Shown here: piece by piece, positions 27,090 through 33,989 of the stretch | Layout of the letters: each line of letters opens with the position of its first letter | How positions within the stretch are numbered: the first letter of the stretch is position 1 | Assembly (NCBI RefSeq): GCF_965225875.1 | Contig: NZ_CBDDBS010000002.1 | Coordinates: 1,488,001-1,552,000 of the forward strand | Direction of reading: 5' to 3' | Origin: Haliscomenobacter sp965225875 | GTDB lineage: Bacteria; Bacteroidota; Bacteroidia; Chitinophagales; Saprospiraceae | Length of the DNA: 64,000 bases | Translations under genes and position numbers: made by a program | Notes under the pieces: generated by a model | Databases searched by the model: none | What the model was told of the DNA's origin: nothing | Seen by the model: only the letters and a program-made list of their open reading frames with translations

Positions 27090-27160
27090 TACTTGATTCT
27101 AAGTAGGGTAAAATACTGTTTTAAAAGTAGCATACCACCTGTCAATTGCCTTGATCTTTG
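27089..27160 (+). promoter_or_regulatory. 18-bp palindromic operator and promoter of the 27195 operon
   Basis: CTACTTGATTCTAAGTAG (27089-27106) is a palindrome with arms CTACTT/AAGTAG. 51 bp further is TTTG (27157-27160), within GATCTTTG, a one-mismatch -7 box, followed by TTTAAAAC. The same order and spacing occur upstream of the gene at 30672, with 15 of 18 palindrome bases identical. The start codon is 88 bp after the palindrome here and 92 bp there. A regulator site shared by both promoters is the simplest reading. The LuxR-type regulator encoded in this operon is a candidate binder. Confidence 0.55.
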
Positions 27161-27194
27161 TACGGTATTTAAAACACAACTAAAACCATTTATT

Positions 27195-27632
27195 ATGAAA
27201 TTTTTCCATCCAGTCATCCAATTGGGAAAAGAAAGCGGAGAACTTGCCGACAATTATTTTCTACACGTCGTTACTTTCTGCCCACGTTCCAATTTTCAGG
27301 CAGACGGCTTCAGTGTCAACAATGAGCATGTAGACAATGGTTTATTAAAAGTGACCGTCAAAGTAAAGCAGGCTGCTGCCATGCCCAATTACGAATTCAT
27401 TACTCCCGTGGTACACAGCATCGATCTGGGTGCGATCAATTTTCCAATTGTGGATAGCACTATAGAAGTGACGGTAATAGGCGATGTACTTCAGGAACCT
27501 ACTTCGAATGCGAGAGCTGCCGACACCCCTACAACGACTAAAACCGGTGGTACAGGGACGGTTAGTACAGGTTCAGCTACTGACCGTGAACGCCCTGGCG
27601 ATGATCCAACTTTATTTGGTTTTGTAAGATGA
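27195..27632 (+). CDS. Small orphan protein, first gene of the kinase operon
   Basis: 145 residues from the ATG at 27195; the frame runs further upstream but this start follows the promoter elements and gives a normal N-terminus (MKFFHPVIQLGKESGELADN). Residues 1-105 look like a single compact beta-rich domain (YFLHVVTFCPRSNFQADGF, LLKVTVKVKQAAAMP, TIEVTVIGDVLQ). The last 35 residues are a low-complexity T/G/S-rich tail (TPTTTKTGGTGTVSTGS). No family is recognised and no signal peptide is present. The stop overlaps the kinase start (ATGA at 27629), so the two are translationally coupled and the protein probably works with the kinase or with the divergently encoded caspase. Confidence 0.65.
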   Translation: MKFFHPVIQLGKESGELADNYFLHVVTFCPRSNFQADGFSVNNEHVDNGLLKVTVKVKQAAAMPNYEFITPVVHSIDLGAINFPIVDSTIEVTVIGDVLQEPTSNARAADTPTTTKTGGTGTVSTGSATDRERPGDDPTLFGFVR

Positions 27633-29791
27633 GAATCCTGCTTATTGGTGCATTGGGATTGCTTTGGTTTTGGCTCCCATGCGGTAATGCTCAACAAAAC
27701 ACTACAGGAGTTGCTTCACAAGGAATTCCACCGTCAATTTGCTCTCAAGTAGACTCTCTTAATGAGTTAGCCTTTCAAAGTCTCGAAGCCGAACGGATTG
27801 AGGAATTTGCTCGAGAAGCTTTGAAATTAGCACAAAAAGGCAATTGCGCTAAAGGGTATGCCGATGCCCATTTCCGGCTTGGCCTGGCCAAGTCGGAAAT
27901 GGGCGACTTGTTGCAAGCAAAAACGTACTATCAGCAAGGTTTAATTTTACGTGAAAAACTGGGGGATAGCCTTGATATTGCCAAAGGTTATAAAAACTTA
28001 GGGCAATTGTATACCCGTTTAAACCTCTACGATAGTGCACAATACTATCTCAGGAGAGCCATTGAATTCATCCAATACCGAAAGGAGCTTGCTTTAGCTA
28101 AAATGTACAATGACTTGGGTACCTTGTACAAGGATAGTAACCGTTTTGGTCTGGCCAGGGTTTATTATCAACGTGGAATGCTTTTATATACTCAGCTTCG
28201 GCCCAACGAACTTGAGACACTTGAGGAAATCCGATCTGGTCGTGCAACCCTACGGATGAATTACGCTGTTTTGATTCAAGATCATTTCAATCAAAGGCAA
28301 GCAGCCAAAGATTCCTTGCTGCGGTCGCTACGCGATTTCAAAAATTTGGATGCAAAAAAGTATATCCCACTCTGCCATTTGTTGCTCGGCAACAATGCCT
28401 ACTACCAACGAGATTTACCATTGTCTGAAACTTATTATTTGAAATCAATTTCAGACAGTCTACTCCTCAATCCGCTCGATCGAGCCAAGACCTACAAAAA
28501 CCTTGGTCGGGTCTACCTCGACCAAGGCAAATACACCCAAGCCCGGCAAAATTTGGAGCTAAGCCGCAAAATTTTAGTACCCTTAAACAACCAGGCAGAA
28601 CTCGCTTTGCTGCAATTTGAATGGGCCAACTTTTTTTACGAACAGGCTCGATTTGCTGATGCGGCGCGCAATTACCTCAAGGTGTTGCGACTTCAGCCCA
28701 AAGACACTTTATTGGTTGGCCGAACCCTGTTTTTTCTCTCCGATGCTTACCAGGAACTTAAACTGCCCAAGCAAGCCAAAAGGTATGAAGACCAACTCAT
28801 CCGCTTGCTGAACAACTTAAATTCTGAGCAGGGGAATTTAGCCTTTCAGGAATTGTTTCGCTACCAAATGGACAAACAGAGCCTGCTCAAACAATATTTG
28901 CAAAACCAAAAAGAACTCATTTATCAGCGTAGTTTGACTTGGGGAGCGGTGCTATTGGGTTTATTGCTGCTCGCCATTGGGGGTATTTATTTGTTCCGCC
29001 AAAGGCAAATTGCGGCCGTACGGGAAGCAAAAATCGCCCAACAAAACGAAGAAATCGCGCTCAACAACAAAAACCTCGCCCAACAGGAAGCCGAACTGGC
29101 CAGAAAAAAGGAACAGGTGGCGATTCAACAGAATTTAGCCTTGCTGCGCCAAAAGGAATTGGAAACGCAATATGCCCGACTGGAAGCACAGGACCTCATC
29201 CAGCAAAAAATTGGCGAAGAATTGCACGATGGTGTAGGTTCCATGTTGGCCACCGTCAAAATGAACCTGCTGACCGTTGAGGAAGTGCTCGACAGTTTAC
29301 CCCAAGAACGCATCATCACCTACAACCAGGCCAATCGTTTGTTGGACGAAGCTTGTGACAAAGTGCGCAAACTCAGCCATGAATTTGGCGAAGCCCTCCT
29401 CAAACAATTTGGCCTTAAAGCCCAGTTGGAAGCCCTGCTGGAGGCGATTGGCACTTCCAAACTACAGGTAGAACTGGTGACCCACGGGCTGAACCAACGC
29501 CAGGATTTCCAGCTGGAACTCAACCTCTACCGGATCATCCAGGAATTGGTACACAATGTGATCAAACACGCCCAGGCCACACACATTTCCATCCAGGTGA
29601 GCTACTTTCCGGAGAATGTAAACGTGGTGATCGACGACGATGGGCGTGGTTTTGACGTACAATCGATCCAGGATAGCCCCGGATTGGGCATGTTGTCCAT
29701 CCAATCGCGCGTGAACGAGCACTCAGGCCACATTCATTTTGACTCAAAACCAGGTCGAGGCACTACTGTAATGATTGATATTCCCTTGTAA
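27629..29791 (+). CDS. TPR-containing sensor histidine kinase (NarL/DesK-type)
   Basis: 720 residues: signal peptide (LLIGALGLLWFWLPCGNA), ~7 TPR repeats outside the cytoplasm (about 45-415, for example AKGYKNLGQLYTRLNLYDSA), one membrane segment (~437-455, GAVLLGLLLLAIGGIYLF), a long coiled coil (KIAQQNEEIALNNKNLAQQE and onward), a HisKA_3 dimer/phosphotransfer domain (IGEELHDGVGSMLATVKMN, His ~532) and an HATPase domain (N box ELVHNVIKHA ~641, G1 box DDDGRGFD ~670, G2 GLGMLSIQSR). It would sense a periplasmic peptide or protein through the TPRs and phosphorylate the regulator encoded 26 bp downstream. The pair is a standard Bacteroidota arrangement. What is unusual is the coupling to an orphan gene next to a caspase. 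Confidence 0.93.
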   Translation: MRILLIGALGLLWFWLPCGNAQQNTTGVASQGIPPSICSQVDSLNELAFQSLEAERIEEFAREALKLAQKGNCAKGYADAHFRLGLAKSEMGDLLQAKTYYQQGLILREKLGDSLDIAKGYKNLGQLYTRLNLYDSAQYYLRRAIEFIQYRKELALAKMYNDLGTLYKDSNRFGLARVYYQRGMLLYTQLRPNELETLEEIRSGRATLRMNYAVLIQDHFNQRQAAKDSLLRSLRDFKNLDAKKYIPLCHLLLGNNAYYQRDLPLSETYYLKSISDSLLLNPLDRAKTYKNLGRVYLDQGKYTQARQNLELSRKILVPLNNQAELALLQFEWANFFYEQARFADAARNYLKVLRLQPKDTLLVGRTLFFLSDAYQELKLPKQAKRYEDQLIRLLNNLNSEQGNLAFQELFRYQMDKQSLLKQYLQNQKELIYQRSLTWGAVLLGLLLLAIGGIYLFRQRQIAAVREAKIAQQNEEIALNNKNLAQQEAELARKKEQVAIQQNLALLRQKELETQYARLEAQDLIQQKIGEELHDGVGSMLATVKMNLLTVEEVLDSLPQERIITYNQANRLLDEACDKVRKLSHEFGEALLKQFGLKAQLEALLEAIGTSKLQVELVTHGLNQRQDFQLELNLYRIIQELVHNVIKHAQATHISIQVSYFPENVNVVIDDDGRGFDVQSIQDSPGLGMLSIQSRVNEHSGHIHFDSKPGRGTTVMIDIPL

Positions 29792-29817
29792 GAAGCAGTT
29801 TTTAAAAGAGTTGCACC

Positions 29818-30477
29818 ATGAAAAAAATCAATATCCTACTCGCCGACGACCACCAGATCATTTTGGATGGACTCCAGTCCTTTTTGGCACAAGAGGCCGA
29901 ACTGGACATTGTGGGTACCGCCCTAAACGGAGAAGAAACCCTGCAATTGTTGCAGGAACACCAGGTAGACGTGGCTGTTTTGGACATCAACATGCCCAAG
30001 CCGGATGGGCTGGAATTGGCTCGAATCATCCGCAAACAATACCCCAAAACCAAAGTCATCCTGTTGACCATGATCGGTGATGGCAACTACATCCTCAAAG
30101 CCATGCAGCAGGGCATTGATGGCTACGTGATCAAAGAGCGCAGCAAGGATACCCTGATTGGCGCCATTCATGCTGTATACCGCGGAGCTACCTTTTTTCC
30201 GCCCGACCTCTGGCCCCGGGTGCAAGAGGCACAGCTCAACGCACGGCCTTCGGAGGAAGAAATACAATTGACCATTCGGGAAAAAGAAGTCATTTGCCTC
30301 CTCGTGGAAGACCCCGGTTTGTCCAATAAAGAAATTGCTGAACGGATGTTTATTGCCGAGTTCACGGTACAAACCCATTTTCAAAATGCGCGAAAAAAAC
30401 TGGGGGCGAAGACCAAAGGGGAGTTGATCAAGTACGCGATGGAGCATGGCTTATGTGGGGATTTGAATAAAAATTGA
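29818..30477 (+). CDS. LuxR/NarL-type response regulator
   Basis: 219 residues. The receiver domain (1-120) has the acidic pocket DD at 10-11, phospho-acceptor D56 (VAVLDINMPKPDG), the switch Thr in VILLTM and K106. The C-terminal LuxR helix-turn-helix (about 150-215) reads LTIREKEVICLLVEDPGLSN, KEIAERMFIAEFTVQTHFQN, KLGAKTKGEL. It acts in the cytoplasm as a DNA-binding output of the upstream kinase. NarL-type regulators bind inverted repeats of about 16-20 bp, so the 18-bp palindromes at 27089 and 30562 are natural targets, though unproven. Confidence 0.94.
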   Translation: MKKINILLADDHQIILDGLQSFLAQEAELDIVGTALNGEETLQLLQEHQVDVAVLDINMPKPDGLELARIIRKQYPKTKVILLTMIGDGNYILKAMQQGIDGYVIKERSKDTLIGAIHAVYRGATFFPPDLWPRVQEAQLNARPSEEEIQLTIREKEVICLLVEDPGLSNKEIAERMFIAEFTVQTHFQNARKKLGAKTKGELIKYAMEHGLCGDLNKN

Positions 30478-30561
30478 GGCTTTGCTTAAACTTAACTTAG
30501 GGCTAAAATTTTCAAAAGAACTCAATACACCTTTTTATTTCTTTATTGCCGGTTACCATTT

Positions 30562-30633
30562 CTACTCAATTCCAAGTAGTCAAAAACCCTACATTCCAAG
30601 TACATCCCCCCCTTCTCTTTTGCGGCAATTTTG
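30562..30633 (+). promoter_or_regulatory. 18-bp palindromic operator and promoter of the 30672 gene
   Basis: CTACTCAATTCCAAGTAG (30562-30579) matches the operator at 27089-27106 in 15 of 18 bases. A second half-site, CATTCCAAGTAC, follows at 30592-30603. 51 bp after the palindrome is TTTG (30630-30633) in CAATTTTGTAAGG, and TTTAAAAC follows at 30647, as in the other promoter. Confidence 0.55.
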
Positions 30634-30671
30634 TAAGGCAAAAACATTTAAAACCTTACAAAAAAATCGCT

Positions 30672-31271
30672 ATGTTCTACCTGCCAAAATTCAAAAAAAT
30701 CAGTACAGCTCAAGAGCTGGATGTATTTGCTGCTACGTATACCCTGTGTTCAGGTTTCGATGTACCTCGCGGCTATTACGAGAACAATCAAGTCTTTGCC
30801 ATCCACTGGAAATCGCGGATGGTGGGTGGCTTTGTATTGGGCGCGGGCAGTATTTTGCGCACTTTGGAAGTTTTTGTAGGCGACGAAAGCCGGGAGGGTA
30901 TGTATCAGCGGGTGAATACTTCGGTACCCCACACTGAAATGTGCTGTTTTTGGATCGATCCGAGTACCCGCAAAAAAACCTGGCTCAATTTCCTTGTCTG
31001 GTTTTGTGTGGCCTTCGCTCTGCGGGTATACGGCAACCAACAATTGATCTTTGGCACCAATTCTGTCCGCCTGGCCGCTTTGTACGCTGCATCACCCAAA
31101 TGTGAACTCATCCACCAGGATTTCCGGAATCAAAAACAAACTTTTGTATTTACCGGCCCACGCAGACATTGTTTGCTGGGAGTAGCGCAGATTCTGCTGT
31201 ACAAATTGAAGCGGGTGATTCATATTTTGGGGAAACGCAGCGTGCAAAGTAAGCCCATCAAAGTCTTTTAG
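30672..31271 (+). CDS. Unrecognised cytosolic protein, possibly GNAT-like
   Basis: 199 residues from the ATG at 30672, preferred over the in-frame 30546 start because the operator and promoter lie between them. The pattern of an N-terminal helix (AQELDVFAATYTLCSGFDVP), a strand pair with a GG turn (QVFAIHWKSRMVGGFVLGAG), a central strand with acidic residue (TEMCCFWIDPSTRKK), a hydrophobic helix (LNFLVWFCVAFALRVYG) and the motif LIFGTNSVRLAALY is like a GNAT acyltransferase or autoinducer-synthase fold, but no diagnostic acetyl-CoA loop is clear. It carries several cysteines and a basic C-terminus (LYKLKRVIHILGKR). Its promoter copies that of the small-protein/kinase operon. It is convergent with the STAND gene. 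Confidence 0.5.
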   Translation: MFYLPKFKKISTAQELDVFAATYTLCSGFDVPRGYYENNQVFAIHWKSRMVGGFVLGAGSILRTLEVFVGDESREGMYQRVNTSVPHTEMCCFWIDPSTRKKTWLNFLVWFCVAFALRVYGNQQLIFGTNSVRLAALYAASPKCELIHQDFRNQKQTFVFTGPRRHCLLGVAQILLYKLKRVIHILGKRSVQSKPIKVF

Positions 31272-31304
31272 GATTAAAATCCCTTTTTCTGCGGAGAGGC
31301 AAAA

Positions 31305-31352
31305 TTCATTAAATAAGGTGGAAAGCTCTTGCTTTCCACCTTATTTAATGAA
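31305..31352. terminator. Two-way terminator, 21-bp perfect stem
   Basis: TTCATTAAATAAGGTGGAAA plus G (31305-31325) pairs perfectly with 31332-31352 around a 6-base loop. It lies between the convergent genes at 30672 and 31345 and covers the last codons of the STAND gene. Confidence 0.8.
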
Positions 31353-33987
31353 TGGATTTAGCCAAACGAAAGCCAATCTTATTCACCCTGTAATTAGGAG
31401 GGTAACGGCTGCGCCAGGACACCGTTGCCCGTTCGGGAGGACTAAACCAGGAACCGCCTCTAAAAATACGGAACTTTCCTGCAAGAGGGCCCAAAGGGTT
31501 TCGTAAGGCTGTTTTACTCACAAGATATTCACCGTACCAATCCCAACACCATTCATTGGCATTGCCGCTCATACCATGAAGGCCGAATACATTGGGGCTA
31601 TTCAGGCTGGTCACACCAAGGGTTCGGCTAGGGCTTTCTCCCACAATAGCATACTTGGATTTTTTTGAAGCGTCAAAACAAATTTCCTTGGGATCCGCAA
31701 TAGCTTTGCCGTTGCCATAACGCAGCTTCTCGCCTCCAGCCGCGGCATATTCCCACTCAGCTTCGGTGGGCAAGCGAAAACCATTGGCACTGGGATCAAG
31801 CTGGTATTTTTTTCTACTACGTTTCAGTATTGCAGTATTTAAAGGTTCTTTTTCGGACAACCAATACCGCTCATTCAGCCAATTAGCGTAGTCTACCGCT
31901 TCATACCAAGTTACATTTACTACAGGATTATCCCCAGGATCAGACCAGGCTTCTTCAAGATATTGTTTGAAGTCTTTTTTGGTGGTTTTGCAAAAAACAG
32001 CCCATTGCCAAACCGTGGTTTCGGTAGCTGCCATCTCAAACTCATCAAGCTGAACCCACTGAACCAAACCATTGTCATCGGGGCCCATTTTATAGTTCTT
32101 ATCCTCTGGTATCCTCACCATGGCGGGATAATAACGCTGCATCAACTGGTTATAGGTGGAGTCATTCAGTTCGCTGATGCAACTGCGCAATTGTTTTCTT
32201 TTTTCGTTTGAATCGGCCAAAGCTGGCACTCTTTGCAATAAAACCTTTACCGTATTGTTTTTCAACACCTTATTAATTTCACCCAACATGGAATCAGCAA
32301 TGGAAAAACTGTCTATTTCTATGTTCCATAGTGCTGGTTCGAGCATCGCGGTGGCCACCTTCTCATTTAAGGTATCCAGGCTTGCTGCTATAATCATCTT
32401 GTCCCAGGCGCTGTTGTAGTCCAGGTTTAGAATCAGTTGTTTAGCCTCAACTAATAAAGAATCAACCGTTTCGGTACTACTTTTTTTATGGTTAATCTGA
32501 TAGAGTAACATTTTTCTCTCTTTTCTAACCATTTCATATTTTTCAGAAATATCATCGTACTCATGAGAAGTGCCAAGGTACTTATTAGAAAAGTATACAG
32601 CTGCTATAACCGCTACTACAGCAACCACTTTTACCCCGATGTTGTAATATCGGCGGAGGTTTCTTTTCCGTTGGACTCGCGCTTTACTTACCTTGAAATA
32701 AGGCACCCACTTGGCATATTCTTCACGCTTTTTCAAACGTTTGAGGTAGAGTTCAACCTTTTCGAGGTCTTGTTCCAGCAAAAGACGGTCTTTGTTTTTT
32801 TTCTCTTTTTCCCAGCGGGCATACCCGATTTGTAGCTCCTGAGCAAAAATTTTAAATTCTTTCTGCTCAACTGAGCGCAGCTCATTGATCTGTTTAGCGA
32901 TGGTATCGTGTACAGGTTCATAACGCTCTACATCGTCTTCATCGGCGCGGAGCAACTTGGCTGTATCACTCAAGAAGTAAAGGGCACTGTTCACCATAGC
33001 TTCCGGCACCTCCAGACTTTGAACCAATTCGGAGCGTTTGCACGAACGTTTGGTTCCTTCGTCGGTAGCAAACTCATCGAGCAGGTGTTGAGCCAGGCCA
33101 TCCGGGGCTTTTAATTTGGTCAAGTAATGTTGCGTTTCCTCCAATCGGGTGAGGATAAAGCCACGCAACACGTTGCCCAATTGCCCAACTGCCGCTATAC
33201 CTTCGGCATTGAATAATGGCTTCCCCAAAGTATCCATGGCGTGTCGATACAGATAATGCAAGTAAACTTGCAGGTAAGGGAGATGAACAGCTTGTTTGCC
33301 CTCTTTAAGTTGAAGCATAATTTGTTGGGCGGTAGAGGGCATATTTGTAGCGCTTTCCTCTACTTCCTCTACTTCCATTTCAATGCCATGTAGTTTGCAC
33401 ATTTGGGTTATGATGCCCTCTACAGCACTGTCTTTTATGGGCTCTACACGAAAGCGTTTTTCAAAGATTGTGGGCACTATTCGCTCATAGTCATAAAGGT
33501 AACCGATGTACTCCTCGCGCATGGAGATCAGGATTTTGCAAGGCAAGTTCGAAGCCAGGAGGCTTTGCAAGTCCTGAAAAAAAATCCGCCGCTCATCGTC
33601 TTTACCAAGTGTGAATACCTCTTCAAATTGGTCAAATACGAGGTGGATCGGAATCCAGCGGCTTTCGTACAGCTCCTGGAGTGCAGTGTTCAGATCACTG
33701 ACGGGTTCGTCCAGGCCCAACTGTCGGGCCAACTCCTGCCGAAAAGAGGCATTAATGTCGTCGCGTCGCCGCACTGAAATACAAAACCAGGAGGTCATTT
33801 TATAGGCCTTGGGTAAGCCCGCATTGATCAGACTGGTTTTCCCGGTTCCCGATGCGCCGTAGATCAACAACAACCTGGTCTGTTGCAGCAGATGATACAA
33901 GGCGAAAATTTCTGCGTCTCTCCCGAAGTAGATTTCCTTATCACCCGGGCCATAAGGTTCAAAGAGTTTAAAAGGGCTATCGGTCAT
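31345..33987 (-). CDS. nSTAND-type NTPase fused to a SUMF1/FGE-like domain
   Basis: 880 residues. Residues ~1-360 are a STAND NTPase of the nSTAND1 type: start PYGPGDKEIYFGRDAEI, Walker A GASGTGKTS (44-52), Walker B LVFDQFEEVF (116-125) and sensor-like ILISMREEYIGYLYDYE. A winged-helix part and a charged coiled coil (~370-440) follow, then one membrane segment (~450-470, VKVVAVVAVIAAVYF) and a linker. Residues ~620-878 form a formylglycine-generating-enzyme-like (SUMF1, C-type lectin fold) domain: MVRIPEDKNYKMG, NPVVNVTWYEAVDYANWLNE, FRLPTEAEWEYAAAGG, GMSGNANEWCWDWYGEY, FRGGSWFSPPERATVSWRSR. The cysteine pair used by true FGE enzymes after RGGS is missing (SWFSPPERAT), so the domain probably binds a ligand. 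It follows the CHAT gene by 2 bp and is surely co-transcribed with it. Confidence 0.87.
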   Translation of the reverse strand: MTDSPFKLFEPYGPGDKEIYFGRDAEIFALYHLLQQTRLLLIYGASGTGKTSLINAGLPKAYKMTSWFCISVRRRDDINASFRQELARQLGLDEPVSDLNTALQELYESRWIPIHLVFDQFEEVFTLGKDDERRIFFQDLQSLLASNLPCKILISMREEYIGYLYDYERIVPTIFEKRFRVEPIKDSAVEGIITQMCKLHGIEMEVEEVEESATNMPSTAQQIMLQLKEGKQAVHLPYLQVYLHYLYRHAMDTLGKPLFNAEGIAAVGQLGNVLRGFILTRLEETQHYLTKLKAPDGLAQHLLDEFATDEGTKRSCKRSELVQSLEVPEAMVNSALYFLSDTAKLLRADEDDVERYEPVHDTIAKQINELRSVEQKEFKIFAQELQIGYARWEKEKKNKDRLLLEQDLEKVELYLKRLKKREEYAKWVPYFKVSKARVQRKRNLRRYYNIGVKVVAVVAVIAAVYFSNKYLGTSHEYDDISEKYEMVRKERKMLLYQINHKKSSTETVDSLLVEAKQLILNLDYNSAWDKMIIAASLDTLNEKVATAMLEPALWNIEIDSFSIADSMLGEINKVLKNNTVKVLLQRVPALADSNEKRKQLRSCISELNDSTYNQLMQRYYPAMVRIPEDKNYKMGPDDNGLVQWVQLDEFEMAATETTVWQWAVFCKTTKKDFKQYLEEAWSDPGDNPVVNVTWYEAVDYANWLNERYWLSEKEPLNTAILKRSRKKYQLDPSANGFRLPTEAEWEYAAAGGEKLRYGNGKAIADPKEICFDASKKSKYAIVGESPSRTLGVTSLNSPNVFGLHGMSGNANEWCWDWYGEYLVSKTALRNPLGPLAGKFRIFRGGSWFSPPERATVSWRSRYPPNYRVNKIGFRLAKSIH

Positions 33988-33989
33988 GG

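Noticed and set aside
30672..31271. Acyl-homoserine-lactone synthase
   Set aside because: Only the general strand pattern agrees; the conserved arginine and glutamate motifs of LuxI-type enzymes cannot be placed.
31345..33987. Active formylglycine-generating enzyme (sulfatase activator)
   Set aside because: Catalytic cysteines are missing and no sulfatase gene is in the window.
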